Shown: positions 14,762 to 25,171, counted from the stretch's first letter. The stretch: DNA of 64,000 nt from Aedes albopictus (GCF_035046485.1 NC_085138.1:294544256-294608255), one strand, 5' to 3'. Numbers and translations: made by a program. The notes: generated by a model from the letters alone, not told the origin.

Positions 14762-14812
14762 TATTGGTTGTCTGGGTGGTCGATGAGGAAAGAGCGATCC
14801 CCCAATGACCAT

Positions 14813-16196
14813 GTCACGTCACCATGTTATGTTTGTTTTAGGTGTTTAGGTGCTTGGGGGCAAAACGCACCTTGAGGTAAGGCAAAATGACCTCTAGCCT
14901 AGCATTTTCTGATTTGGATTCTAATGAAATACCAGGATGCTATTTGCAATGGAAGGTGTTGGAGGCGAATAGTAATTAATGGGCGCGCAATTGCTTAAAT
15001 TCCGTGCGCTTCAAATAAGAATCTCACCGAATGTGGAAAATCAGCGTTTTCCACGCTTTTCCTTCGACTGTTTCAGTCATTCTTGTACTCAATCGGCTCA
15101 ATTTTACGTCTTGTTTACTTGCATCTGAAGGAAACTTCATTTATATAACCACGAGGTGTGGGCGTTTTTCTCCAGGGGTGAGTATTACCACAGGACAAAT
15201 TTGGAGAACTAGATTGGAATGAATTTCCACGAGAAAATAAAAAAAAAATATCAAAGCGTGCTACGCTCGCTGTAAGCAAATGTTTAACTTTCACCACCAG
15301 GTTCGCTAGTGTTCAGCTATCAAATGAGCAGTGCTTTTCGTGACATAGATTAACCCCATTACCCTAGGTTACCGTACAGTAGGGTAAGGTAAATATACTA
15401 GACCTCTCCACCAAAAATCGGCTCTAATCTTCGCCACTTCATATATAAAATATGGAACTTGTATGGAGGAAGCGATGATTAGAGCAGTGCTTTTACCATA
15501 CACCACAATGTAGCAAATGAAATTGTTTCGGTCGTGAAAGATGAGCAAAAATTTGGTTGATTAAAATGCTCCATGAGAAAAAAAAGTGGTGAAAAACATT
15601 GAGCTTCGTTTTTTCGTTATTGATTTTCTTCGATTTACCTTTACTTCTAACTTTAACTTATAATATTCCAAAACGTTTCTCATTCCCGTAAGAACATTTT
15701 GTGAAACTGTGAAAGTGTCTCTTTAAGCATGTGTTGGGGCAGGTTCGGGATTTCCGGTGGAATTTCACAAGTGGAAAATCGGATTTCGGCTGTAGAGTAG
15801 CTCTATGCTGTGCGGGTGGTGGTGGTATAGGATTTTAAGCTACTTCGCGTTCCACAAAGCTCACGCAGTTTCGGCTAACTTCCATTAGGAGAACTTCTTC
15901 TTCGAAATGAAAACTTCTGGCACTTAAGCAATAACTTTATTCACTTGGAACTTAGATTTAAGGAGTAGTTTATTTCTTGCGAGTTCAACTTATACTGATT
16001 TTATTTTATAATTTATAATTCTAGGAAAGCTAGCTACTTACTACTACTTTCAAATATTCAATATATGCTACTCTTTTCAAGTACTACTACTACCATCTAG
16101 CACTCAATTGCAGTACTAGAGCAAGGTGGGTTCGGCGCGAATCTATAGAGAATTTATTGAGAACTTATTGAGAACAAACAGCATGTTTTGTGGGTA
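14813..16196. other. interval without recognised gene
   Basis: No coding region was recognised. A small hairpin lies at 15419-15486: GGCTCTAATC pairs with GATTAGAGC around an AT-rich loop, with a TATATAAAATA stretch between. The rest is AT-rich with isolated richer patches. Confidence 0.45.
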
Positions 16197-16446
16197 TCTA
16201 TATATTAAAAGTGAATTTTTATCTGTCTGTCTGTCCCTTATGGATTTGGAAACTGCGGGAATAGTTCTCGTGTAAATTTGCAGGCCGGGTTTTTTCGGAC
16301 GGGGATTGTTCTTAGCATGGTCGGAGACCTCTCCCCCTATGTAAAAGAGGACTCATATAAAGATGAATTTGCTGGACACTTTTCTATGGAGCTGTATGTC
16401 AAAAACCACAGTTGGCAGGCAGTACGACGTTTGCCGGGACAGCTAA
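16197..16446 (+). mobile_element. non-autonomous Helitron-like element
   Basis: It starts TCTATATATTAAAAG followed by a CTGTCTGTCTGTCC tract and ends TTTGCCGGGACAGCTAA. This fits the Helitron rule 5'-TC...CTRR-3' (here CTAA) with insertion between A and T and no target duplication. At 250 bp it has no room for a Rep/helicase protein. The 3' GCCGGGACAGCTA end is one I associate with insect Helitrons; that family assignment is recall, not a search. Confidence 0.6.
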
Positions 16447-16630
16447 TAATAAATAAACGAGACATATGATGAATAAACGATTTTTTAATCCTGCCATCAT
16501 GCATAGTTTTTAACGATATCGAGTTCCTTATATGTAGTCCGTGGTGACTCTTCGAGGTTTAATCTACTAATAAATAAATTAAAATTGGATCCCTTATTGG
16601 ACGCACCATTTACAATAATACGAAACACTT

Positions 16631-16890
16631 TGATAATTTGCAAAGCCCAAATGCATTAAATCATAATACGATTGAGGTTTCTATGAATGCCATTTTATTC
16701 TCAACTCAGTAACTAAAATAAGTAAGAGCGGGCCATGTTACAGTAACAGTTAGTCACTATAAATCAATGGAGGCGCATGGTAGTCTAGACCCTTAGGAGA
16801 AATGAGCGAAACCCTAAAACTTGATAACTTCATGAAACCATATCTAAAAAACTGTACAAAATACCACTTTATGTTTTTTTTTACAGGATG
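16631..16890. repeat. dispersed repeat, copy 2
   Basis: This is the partner of 11811-12060, with the same block order (TTTGCAAAGCCCAAATGCAT, AATCAATGGAGGCGCATGG, and an ending near ACAGGATGTATCC). In this copy the repeat runs into a LINE C-terminal remnant, whereas copy 1 runs into G-rich 12-mer sequence. Confidence 0.6.
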
Positions 16891-16894
16891 TATC

Positions 16895-17110
16895 CAGTAT
16901 CTATAAAGTGCTCAAAGCCGGAACGATACAGTGGGCACGGCATGTTGCAAGATTACCCCGCAGCAAACCTGCAAAATTTTTGTTTGCCAAACATCCGATT
17001 GGCACAAATAGGCATGGAGTGGAGAGTAGTAGGCTACATGGGTGGTCAACCAGATAGAACGTGTTCTGGAATGGAAAATATTTGGCGCAATCGAGGATGG
17101 AGAGCGTGTA
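16895..17110 (+). pseudogene. LINE C-terminal remnant
   Basis: In one plus-strand frame the translation contains IQWARHVARLPRSKPAKFLF followed by AKHPIGTNRHG. This matches the conserved C-terminal block of arthropod non-LTR proteins (WxGHVxRMP...PxGxRxxG), as in the LINE at 51796-52191. The frame then meets a stop (TRSTOP) near 17060. Only this tail is present. Confidence 0.6.
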
Positions 17111-17174
17111 TCCTAACATCTCTTTTTATACAGTTTTTGTATGGCATTTTAATATTTCTCAAATTTTATTTATT

Positions 17175-17770
17175 GTATTGAAGGGGTTTTCAGGGAAATG
17201 TCGGAAGGTTTCAGAAGCTTATTTCGTTTGTTAGTGTGGGTTTCAGGGGCGTTACGGAGGGCGTCTTTGGGTTTTTGGAAGTACAATTCCTGGGAAGCTA
17301 CTGGGCACCAGGGGGTTTCAGGGATGTTACAGGGAGTTTAAAGGGGTTCAGGAACTTTTCGGAAGACGTTCAGGGGATTTCCGAGGATTTTCACGGGGAT
17401 ACAAAGGCATTGCAGGGGGTTTCAGGGGATTTCCAGAGATATTATAAGGGATTTTAGGGAAGTTTCAGGGGACTGCAGAGTATTTGATGCACGATGTGGG
17501 ATGGTAGGCTCTCGAGGTCACGGCGGATGGAATCCTCTGAAACTCCTTGAAATACCTTGAAACACCTATAACGCCTCTGAAATCACATAACTTCCAGAAG
17601 CGCCCTTGAAACTTTCTGAAAATACTCTCTTCATAAAATGTCTGCAAAAGCCCCATGAAACCTTCACAAATGTCCTGTAACGCCCCTGAAACCCTCTAAA
17701 ACGCCCCTAATGCCTCTGAAACCCGATGAAAAGCCTCTGAAGCTTTCAGAAACCTATGAATTCTTTAACC
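17175..17770. repeat. degenerate G-rich 12-mer array with internal inversion
   Basis: The left half (to about 17480) is a run of TTTCAGGGG/GTTACAGGG-type units read on the plus strand. The right half (about 17520-17770) is the same material inverted (CCCCTGAAACC). Further inverted material flanks the next MITE at 18230-18367 and 18555-18690. Short open frames here are repeat translations, not genes. Confidence 0.65.
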
Positions 17771-17788
17771 CCCTTGGATCACCTGTAT

Positions 17789-18214
17789 CAGGGCAGGGTA
17801 CGCAGAATATGGCACCGCAAGCGAAAAATAGACAACAAAGAAGGCACGGCAACAACACTTTGTTTTTTTTTCGTTAGCAGATAATGACAAAGACTGCTCC
17901 CGCGTTTGTTCGCAATAAAAACGGTAGGAATATTTGTCTCGTTCTGTACACATCGTGATGTTCGCATTGTTTTATAACTGAAACTCGACTTTATGGTTTG
18001 CAAGAGTCTTAATTAATCTAAATGCTAATGAATTCGATGATGTGAGTCGAAAATTTCCGCAGGAAAGCCGATATAACGGCACACGCACGGTAAGCGATTT
18101 TGTTTTATTGCTTGCCCGACATGCGTTTGTAGCGGAGCGCCTTTGTTACCAACATGCACCGCTTAGGACAAAGCGTTTGTTTTTCAGCGTGATCCGTTTT
18201 TCATACCCTGCCTG
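17789..18214. mobile_element. MITE-like element with CAGGGCAGGGTA ends
   Basis: The ends CAGGGCAGGGTA (17789) and TACCCTGCCTG (to 18214) are inverted copies with one indel, near TA dinucleotides. The element separates two pieces of the same inverted 12-mer array, which supports a real insertion. The interior is non-coding. Confidence 0.5.
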
Positions 18215-18367
18215 TAATGCAACTATAAAGCCCTAGAGACCCTGAAAATTTTCCAAAACCCATGAAATCCCATTAGACCCCCGTAATCGCCCATGACCTT
18301 GAAACCCCCTATAACGCTTTCATGATTTGCTGAAATTCTTCTGAAACCTTCTAGTATGCTTCTGTTA

Positions 18368-18555
18368 GGGCCCCTAGTAAAGGCGTGGTTATTCAGCATG
18401 ACCATGCTGAGGGTGACGGGTTCAATTCCATGTCGGTACAGGAAATTATAAAATGGTCATTGGCAGAGAAAGCTCTCAGTTAATATCGGCGGAAGTGCTG
18501 AGATGTAGGCTTTGTTCTAGATGGGGCGCTACGCCAAGGAAAAGAAGAAGAAGAA
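18368..18555 (+). mobile_element. Feilai SINE, internally deleted copy
   Basis: It begins GGGCCCCTAG, retains CAGCATGACCATGCTGAGGG and GGTTCAATTCC (box B with one change), then jumps to AATGGTCATTGGCAGAGAAA. A middle segment of about 75 bp present in the full copies is missing. It ends in an AAGAAGAAG tail at about 18555. Confidence 0.8.
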
Positions 18556-18690
18556 GCTTCTGTAAGCCCCCCTGAGACCCCGCGAGGCCCCCATGTAACG
18601 CTTCTGATACCCTCCGAAACCTTTGAAAACTCCCCCGAAACTCCATGTAACGCACATGGAATTCTCCAAAACCCTAAGTTTCTTCATTTG

Positions 18691-19761
18691 AAAAAAAAAA
18701 AAATATGCACACATGTTTACATTGCAATGAGTGAATGCCATAAATTTATTACGATGTGAGTTCGATGTTACAACAATTTGTCAAATTAGTGGAATTGCAA
18801 AGAGCGGTTTTGCAACGAGCGATCAAACCCTGTATAAAAATGTTTCTTACACGCTTTGTAGAATACCATGCGTCTCCATCTTCATTTCGGTCACGTTGTT
18901 TACGCGATGGTATCGTTACAGAAAAATACTACATTGACCACCGAGATCAACAACAAGCCATTATTGTCGATGGAAGAATCTTGTCTTGAAACTCGATTTA
19001 AAATGTAAACATTTCTTACATTCACCATGGACAAGACCATTCGTTGTACGCTGATTAATCTTAATTTATACCACACGGTTCTAGCAGAATCAGCCGTCAC
19101 ACTGGTCTTCCGTCGGTTTGCAGCCAGCAGCCCACCAGATGCAATCGCACCAGCAATAAATTTCCCTTACTAAATTGATTCCCACCTTCTTGTTAGTGCC
19201 TCTCTGTGCGCTGGCGGATCTTTATCGATGTGTGTATCTTCGAACAACTCGGCTCCATCGAATGTAAAGATAGTCCTGGTCCTGGGTTGGTGCCTATCTC
19301 CTAGGTAAAGAGTCTTACAGGGAAAAAGATGCTCACGGGCCGCATTCGCGCTGCCAGGAAAGAATGCATTCTGAAGGGAATGAACTTGGCGTTATCGTAA
19401 ACAGACGTGCTCGTTAGGGTCCTGCAGGACTAGGGATTTCCGACGAAGATGGGGCGGGATGGCGTCTGCGACGACTGCAAATGCAGGAAGGTGAATGGAC
19501 TGAGCTTCTTTCCTGTATATCTTCATGGGAGGTTTTTCTTTGCCTTCATCAGCATGTACCTTTGAAATCACTAACGAAGGCAGTGTTCAAGAAATAGTAA
19601 TTCCTGTGAATCTGTCGAAATCTTTGAGATGGTATCGTGGTTTCGTTGGCGTAGCTGGGGTTGAGGGATGGTCTCGTTACATGATGAACAAATATTTTTT
19701 TCTTTTGTTAACATATTCAATTTTCAATTTTGGACGATCGCGGTACTTATTTTAAACTTAG
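18691..19761. other. mostly single-copy-looking interval
   Basis: I found no gene I can name. The segment 19080-19520 is GC-richer than its surroundings and not matched elsewhere in the window, but its open frames are short and motif-free. Confidence 0.4.
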
Positions 19762-19956
19762 TAAGGTACACCGGGGCAACGGGTGGGGTAAGATGAAACA
19801 GTGGGTTAACATAAAGTTTTCTAATGATGATAAACAATTTGATTGCCATAATACATAGTTTTTGATTCAAACAATCTTTTAGCGAAGGATAAATTTCTGA
19901 ATTATATTGAAATCTATTTCAAAACTTCGCGTTTCATCTTGCCCCGGTTTACCTTA
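19762..19956. mobile_element. MITE with ACACCGGGGCAA ends, copy 1
   Basis: The left end TAAGGTACACCGGGGC and the right end GCCCCGGTTTACCTTA are inverted copies. The interior matches the copies at 24281-24491 and 55661-55841 (TTTTCTAATGATGATAAA, TTTTTGATTCAAACAATC). It is about 195 bp long and non-coding. Confidence 0.75.
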
Positions 19957-21193
19957 GGTGTAATGCATGCTGTACTGAAAATATAATGCATAATTGCCAT
20001 AACAGGCGTTAGCCACGTAAAACATATTGGGATTAATATTGCATGAAGGAAGTTACAATTCACGCAATATATTTTTTTGAAATTCAGCACTATACAATTG
20101 GTTTATACTTGCCGTTTCAATACTGTACTTTATCGCACCATACTAAACAGTTGCATTATGAATCATTATTCAATTGTTTGATTGACAACCTGTGTTACCA
20201 CGGTAAGAGCTTGGAAAACTGTGACGGTTATAGAACGGCTTGCTTGATCCAAATTTCGTGTCTAGCATGATGGCGCACAGTGGCCCAGATTTGAAAATAC
20301 CTGGCAAAAATTGCCAAATCAAGTAGTCTGTTAGTTTTAGCCTATATGAGTGTGTTGGAACATGATTTAGCGCTCAATTTCATTTTAAAGGCATTTCCAT
20401 TGTTTGTCGAACAAAATCCGAATAAAATTGATGTTTTTCATACAATTTTACTACACACATATCATCATGGCGCTATTGTTTTGGCAGCTCTTGGCATCTT
20501 CAAATGAGTTTATAGTTCGTGGATAACTGACAGTGAGGAAGATTACAAGTGGTAGTCGAAATACGCGTATCTGTCAAAGGATAAGCAACATAGGGCGGAA
20601 TTAAAAGGTACGAAACTGATTACACTCATTCGAAGAGGGTATTCTGCTTAGAGGGTTCGAAAAGTCGGTACAAGCTCTTGGCAGTTGAATTTGTCTTTAA
20701 CCGATTCTGCATACATAAACGAGCATTTGAACGGAATCTCCCCGCGGGGAGTAGCGGGGAGCAATATGTAAGACACTTTGAATTCAAACTGAAAGAATTT
20801 TTCATACTAATGACATGTCATGTCAATTTTGAAGCCAAAAGTGTTATTTTGATCTCTTGCTCCATTGCAGATGTCTGATATACACAAGAACTTACAAATA
20901 AACTTTCGAAAGGCATTGTATCACTTATATCAATAGACTTTTGAAGTGGTTCAACTTGTTTGTGTTCTTTATCAAAAATTCAGCACTTTTTCCATCTGCA
21001 GCTATTCAGCGCTGTAACAGGATATAAAATCATTATTTTCAATTTTTTTAAACGCCAGTTAGTGCTCCTGATAGTATGGGTGAATGCTCAATATACTGTA
21101 TCCCATATAAAACATGTTCAAAAATTGAGTTTCTGCTAGCTTTTCTCAAAATTGGACCTCTGTGTGGCGCACGTATCCGTTCCTATCCACATA
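19957..21193. other. interval without recognised gene
   Basis: It contains the short repeat at 20529-20616 and a perfect palindrome CTCCCCGCGGGGAG near 20738. Nothing else could be assigned. Confidence 0.4.
20529..20616 (+). repeat. short dispersed repeat with hammerhead-like core, copy 2
   Basis: It shares GTCGAAATACGCGTATCTGTC and the following GGAATTAAAAGGTACG-like block with 10001-10096 and 56502-56590. The stem region is degraded (GGAAGATTACAAGTGG), so this copy is the least hammerhead-like of the three. Confidence 0.45.
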
Positions 21194-21815
21194 CAGGGGG
21201 TGGCCAAAATGTTTGGGATAGGCAACTTTTTTTCTCTCACAAAAAAGTTCAACAAGCTGTAATTTTTCTGAGAGTGCATCAATAATTCTCAAATTATACC
21301 GGTTTGATATTTTCAGCCATAGGAAAATAGGTCAGATTCACAATACCAAACAAAAATACTAAAGCCTTCAGTACACGCTTTGCCAAGTGTGCAAACTATT
21401 CCGCACGCTGCAACCGACATCAAAGCAAACGCTTGACTTTTCCGATGTTTTGTCAATGTTGCGACCACTGTTGGCATGCTGGGTTATGCGTGCGGAAAAA
21501 TTTGCACACTTGGCAAAGCGTGTACTGAAGGCTTAAATGTGGTTTTCCTTTAATCCAAGTAGGCTCTAATATATCTTATTAGAGATATCTTGAGAACAAA
21601 AGTAGAACATGTTTGGATATAAGAATTAAAATTTATCGACATTGATGTAAACAATTTACATTTTTTCCAGATCGATCCAAAAAGTTCCAATCATGATTAC
21701 TTTTTCCAACGTCCAAAAAGATCATATGTTTTAATAACTTGTGAAGCATTAATAAACTGTTGATAAACGCTTAAAATTTCATTCAATTCGGTTCACTGGT
21801 TTCCGAGATATGACA
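21194..21815. mobile_element. one-ended relative of the 1436-5392 element
   Basis: A TA (21192-21193) precedes CAGGGGGTGGCCAAAATG, which parallels the CAGGGGATAGACAAAATGAT end at 1436. A block at 21770-21815 parallels the inner edge of the other element's right arm (TTCGGTTCACTGGTTTCCGA). No right terminus was found, so the element is truncated or decayed. A 171-bp MITE (21363-21533) lies inside it. Confidence 0.5.
21363..21533. mobile_element. 171-bp MITE with TAA duplication
   Basis: Inverted ends of about 48 bp start AGCCTTCAGTACACGCTTTG and are flanked by TAA at 21360-21362 and 21534-21536. A 3-bp TWA duplication is typical of PIF/Harbinger-type (Tourist-like) MITEs. Confidence 0.75.
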
Positions 21816-21849
21816 GTTATATGACGCCTATTTTTCCGGAAAATTCAGG

Positions 21850-22435
21850 TGGATTTTTTTTGTTTTCTCCTGACACTACTTACTTTGAAAAATCATATCT
21901 CACGAACGAAGCAACGTAGAAACAAAGTTTTTTTTTATGATAATGGAAGAAAAGTTTCTCAGGAATCAAAAAAAAAAAAAAATGTGAACTGGAATAAGTT
22001 TTCCACAAAAATTTTCCACCGTTTAGAAAATTCGTAAAGAAAAGCCGGAAAAACTATGCCCGAACTCAAGGAAAATTTTCAAAAAAAAATTTTTGAGAAG
22101 GTTTTTTATAAGCTTTAATCGCTGATTTTTTTGGATTTTTTGTTTCAAAGTCATGACCAATTTTGAGAAAATGTCCAGATGTACCATATAAGTATTTTCT
22201 TTGAAATATCATAACTCAAGAACGAAGCATAGTAGAAACAAAGTTTTTTTTAGATGAATATGAAAGCAAATTTTCTCAGGAATTCAGAAAAAAAACCACC
22301 TGGAAAAAGTTTTCCACAAAATTTTCCACCGTTAAGAAAATTCATAAAGGAAAGTCGGAAAAGCTATGCCCAAACTCGCGGAAAATTTTTAACAAAATAT
22401 TTTTGAGAAGGAAACTTTATAAACTTCAATTCCAG
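21850..22435. repeat. two tandem monomers of about 310 bp
   Basis: The segment 21880-22125 recurs at 22192-22432: CGAACGAAGCA, GTAGAAACAAAGTTTTTTTT, TTTTCCACAAAATTTTCCACC and TTTTTGAGAAGG occur in the same order. It is a two-copy tandem repeat with many substitutions, AT-rich and non-coding. Confidence 0.7.
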
Positions 22436-22539
22436 TACCTTATAGGATGTAAATACTTTTTTTGCCATTACGTTGTGAAAACGTCATCTTTTAACCGACA
22501 AAAAGAGCGTTGTAACGGCCTACTTTTTTATTGAAATAA

Positions 22540-22599
22540 AAGTGCCGAAAAGTGCTACTTTTCGACACTTGTTCTGAAAATTAGTACTTTTCGGCACTT
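22540..22599. repeat. 60-bp stem-loop just upstream of a LINE start
   Basis: AAGTGCCGAAAAGTGCTA pairs with TAGTACTTTTCGGCACTT, with a related TTTTCGACACTT in the loop. It ends 24 bp before the target duplication of the ORF1-only element. Confidence 0.55.
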
Positions 22600-22631
22600 T
22601 TTCTAACTTACATTTTTTATCCATTTTCGTG

Positions 22632-22666
22632 TCAGTTGACAACCGCTCTTCGTGCGCGACGGACGT
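22632..22666 (+). promoter_or_regulatory. initiator plus DPE core promoter of a non-LTR element
   Basis: TCAGTT at 22632-22637 fits the insect initiator TCAKTY with the A at 22634 as +1. GGACGT at 22661-22666 occupies exactly +28 to +33 and fits the DPE consensus RGWYVT. There is no TATA box. This TATA-less internal promoter layout is known for Jockey- and I-type elements; here +1 falls at the second base of the retroposed element. Confidence 0.75.
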
Positions 22667-22705
22667 CTTCTTCCTTTCCTTTGATTGCTCTTGTATCGAA
22701 GCAAG

Positions 22706-23203
22706 ATGTCACAATACAGCAGAAAAAACACGTTAGTAGTGGATTTTGGTATCTTGCCAAAGCGCCCCGCTTTGGAAGAAGTGGAAAAGTTCCTGAAGTG
22801 TTTTGTAAAACTTGATATGGCTGATGTAAGGAGCATTCAGATCCATAACATTAAAAACTGCCTGTATATTGAGATGAATGACCCTGGTGTAGCCCCGCGG
22901 CTACAAAAACTGCATCACCTACAACACTGCTTCGTTCTCGAGGGAGTAAAATACTACATCCCGGTATACGTGGATGGTCCAACAACAACCGTGAGGATTC
23001 ACGATCTTCCGCCGCAAATCTGCAACGACTCCATCGCCGACCACTTGCAGCAGTACGGGAGAGTGATCTCCATTCATAACGAAGTGTGGAAGAACTTCTT
23101 CTCGGGGATACCCAATGGTGTGCGCGTCGTTCGGATGCGGTTGGATAAACCAATACCGTCGCACATTGTTGTGAACAGCCACGGCACGTACGTTAGGCTG
23201 TGA
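22706..23203 (+). CDS. ORF1 (gag-like) protein, N-terminal part of a LINE
   Basis: The ATG at 22706 opens 165 codons ending at a TGA. The protein begins MSQYSRKNTLVVDFG and contains blocks I recall from insect non-LTR ORF1 proteins: PKRPALEEVEKFL (about residue 18), VRIHDLPPQICNDSIADHL (about 98) and IPNGVRVVRMRLDKPIPSH (about 137). ORF1 proteins bind element RNA and form the RNP used in retrotransposition. The zinc-knuckle (CCHC) region that should follow is absent. The reading frame breaks at the stop, where unrelated sequence begins, and a matching C-terminal piece appears at 24853-25074. I chose 22706 because it is the first ATG downstream of the promoter; an upstream TTG is unlikely to be used. 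Family assignment rests on remembered motifs. Confidence 0.65.
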   Translation: MSQYSRKNTLVVDFGILPKRPALEEVEKFLKCFVKLDMADVRSIQIHNIKNCLYIEMNDPGVAPRLQKLHHLQHCFVLEGVKYYIPVYVDGPTTTVRIHDLPPQICNDSIADHLQQYGRVISIHNEVWKNFFSGIPNGVRVVRMRLDKPIPSHIVVNSHGTYVRL

Positions 23204-24280
23204 CCATAGTGGCTAAGGTGAGATGCGATCGGATGCGATAAGTTATGAGATGAGAAGAGGGAAGTTTGATAGGCCATAGTGCATGAGGTTTTCAATGAGG
23301 GTGCGCATGTTGTTTTCACATCCTTTTTCGCCTATTTCGTGCGCATCAACGACTCGCGTGATTTGATCGATGAAGTCGTTTATATGTTGAAGCGCTTCTT
23401 TGGATGTGGGTAATGAAATGATCGTTTCATCTATAAGAGCGGAAAGATAAAATGCACCCGCTTTTCGTTTTTCGCGAGCCGTTTTTTTTTTGCTATAACT
23501 TAGTCAGTTTTGATCCTGTTGCAATAGCAAAAACCGACCTGTTCAAAAAAAATCTGGTGTAACTGTACAAAATTGAGATTATTTAAGAAAAGAATGTATA
23601 AAATGTGATTATATCCGCGTGAATGATGTCTTTATGTATACACATATTTTTACTTTCCGGACTGGGCTATCTGAGTGTTGATTTAAATTTAAATCAATAT
23701 GAGACTGTTATACTGATTTTCGGCATTAGAACATTTAGTAGACTACTTGATTGTGCTTGCCTCGGTAAAAAGTAACAAAAAAATCGGCAAGTATGTATTA
23801 TTTAAGGGTATAGGTTTTTTTATTACAAAATTTTCGGCGATATCTACGAGAAAAGATGTCTCTAATAAGTACACAAGCAATAAATTGAAATTCTTCAATA
23901 AATATGTGTAAAAGTTTTAATAAATCTTGACATGTCTCTATTAATTTACAAATTGCAACCGTTATTGAAACATAACTGCGTCAAACACCGTATGCAACCA
24001 AATTCATTTGAAATTCAGAAAAAATGAATGTTGAACGGATCAGTAAACAAAGATGGTGCATCCAATTTAAAAATGTATAGGTTTTTTTGTTTCATTTTTG
24101 CATGATGTTCAATGAAATCATACTATTATTTCTCCATGTTTAAATAATGTTCATTACATATTAATATTTTTACATATTCCTTGCACAAAAATAAGTACAG
24201 TGTACATTACTAAGAGTGATTAGTTAAATGATTCATAATTGTCAGTATGAACATTTTTTTACAAACCGTAGCAACAAAAG
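23204..24280. other. sequence splitting ORF1, first part
   Basis: It is AT-rich sequence with no identified transposon ends of its own. On the minus strand, 23503-23258 is open for about 82 codons without a start: it reads TAREKRKAGAFYLSALIDE and then SLPTSKEALQHINDFIDQI before a stop. The composition looks protein-like, but I do not recognise it. Confidence 0.35.
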
Positions 24281-24491
24281 TACACCGGGGCAAGTTGAAA
24301 CGGATGGGGCAAGATGAAACAGCGGATTAACATGACGTTTTCTAATGATGATAAATAGTTTGATCTCCATAACGCATAGTTTTTGATTCAAACAATCTTT
24401 TAACGAAGGATAAATTATCAAATTGTATTGAAATCTGTTTCAAAACTTCGTGTTTCATCTTGCCCCACCCGTTTCAACTTGCCCCGGTGTA
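24281..24491. mobile_element. MITE with ACACCGGGGCAA ends, copy 2
   Basis: The left end TACACCGGGGCAAGTTGAAA and the inverted right end are nearly identical, and both are followed by a second block, TGGGGCAAGATGAAAC. The interior matches 19762-19956. It lies inside the ORF1-only element, within the region separating the two ORF1 pieces. Confidence 0.8.
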
Positions 24492-24852
24492 CCTTAATAT
24501 TCATAATTTTGTATTCGGTGTTCTTTGGTTTTAAGCAGTATGATTTGGATGCATGGTCAATATTCGTGTTTATTTACTCTTCGTTGATGGATCTAGTTTT
24601 GCCTGACAAAGAAAAAAGCAGAACCTTTTAATCAGAATCCTTTAAGCAATTAAGTTGAATGTCATAAAAACTTAAACTTTCTAACTTGCACATGAATAAC
24701 ATGCACTGAACAAACGACCATATCAAACATTGATCACTTGATTTAAATCCCGAACAGAGAAAATAAAATGTTTTCTTATACCTACACATATAATAACAAA
24801 ATTATGCTGAAAAAAAACTTAAACGATTTGATGGAATACTATTTTATATGCA

Positions 24853-25074
24853 ATGAAGTATGATGACGACGATAACGATGATGGAAATACCGATGTTGAA
24901 AACGAAAACGATGTAAACCCGGAGACCGATTCTACGAAGCGGCGGTTGTCAACCGAATCAACGAATGGAACGCGAGACGAAAATTTAGCCAAGCGATCGT
25001 GCAACGAGAATGTTCAGAATTCCGATTCTACTTGGAAAGTGATCACGAGATCGAAGAAAAAACATATGTCATAG
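24853..25074 (+). pseudogene. ORF1 C-terminus of the ORF1-only LINE, copy 1
   Basis: It encodes 73 residues: an acidic run (KYDDDDNDDGNTDVENENDV), then STKRRLSTESTNGTRDE and a basic end VITRSKKKHMS. The order acidic stretch, SKRRLS-like block, W, KKK end is what I recall at the end of insect LINE ORF1 proteins. It is followed directly by a short 3' UTR and the TAA tail, so ORF2 is missing. The upstream frame is closed a few codons before the ATG, where a one-base shift would join more gag-like codons. The same sequence is repeated at 27673. Confidence 0.55.
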
Positions 25075-25171
25075 CTGTATTTGTATTTTAATAATCTGAC
25101 ACGAATGCACCTTTTCGGTGTAAAGTGTCTCTAATAAATCATAATAATAATAATAATAATAATTTTCGTGT

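Larger units (their letters stand above)
12139..14812 (-). pseudogene. LINE family C remnant (endonuclease-RT protein), minus strand
   Basis: Read on the minus strand this is a decayed non-LTR retrotransposon ORF. Visible pieces in order are the end of the endonuclease domain (VTWSRDGV-like and DHICISRKW, about 14650-14540), a basic linker (EERRNTKAAIERAK, KEVKRSCRRNKRAWADSL, about 14240-14040), the RT segment with ELADDVALLAQRRSEMQSKL (the ADD catalytic box, about 13175-13120), and a C-terminal tail ending at the block GGTGCAGAGGCCCG near 12139. Stops and frameshifts are frequent. The 5' end is truncated near 14812. It is interrupted by a hairpin MITE (14637-14761) and a Feilai SINE (12417-12696). 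A second copy of the family lies on the plus strand at 42040-46845 and aligns at the same blocks. The clade is RTE-like by general appearance, but I do not assign it firmly. Confidence 0.8.
22633..25161 (+). mobile_element. ORF1-only non-LTR retrotransposon with TAA tail
   Basis: The element is bounded by an identical 10-bp target duplication, ATTTTCGTGT (22623-22632 and 25162-25171). It starts at the transcription start and ends in AATAAATCATAATAATAATA, i.e. a polyadenylation-like signal and a TAA repeat, a 3' end typical of I-type elements. Between these lie the N-terminal part of ORF1 (22706-23203), about 1.65 kb of other sequence including a MITE, and the ORF1 C-terminus (24853-25074), followed by only about 65 bp of 3' UTR. 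There is no ORF2 (endonuclease/RT), so it must have moved with enzymes from elsewhere. It is a full-length 5' end, unusual for decayed LINEs. Confidence 0.7.
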
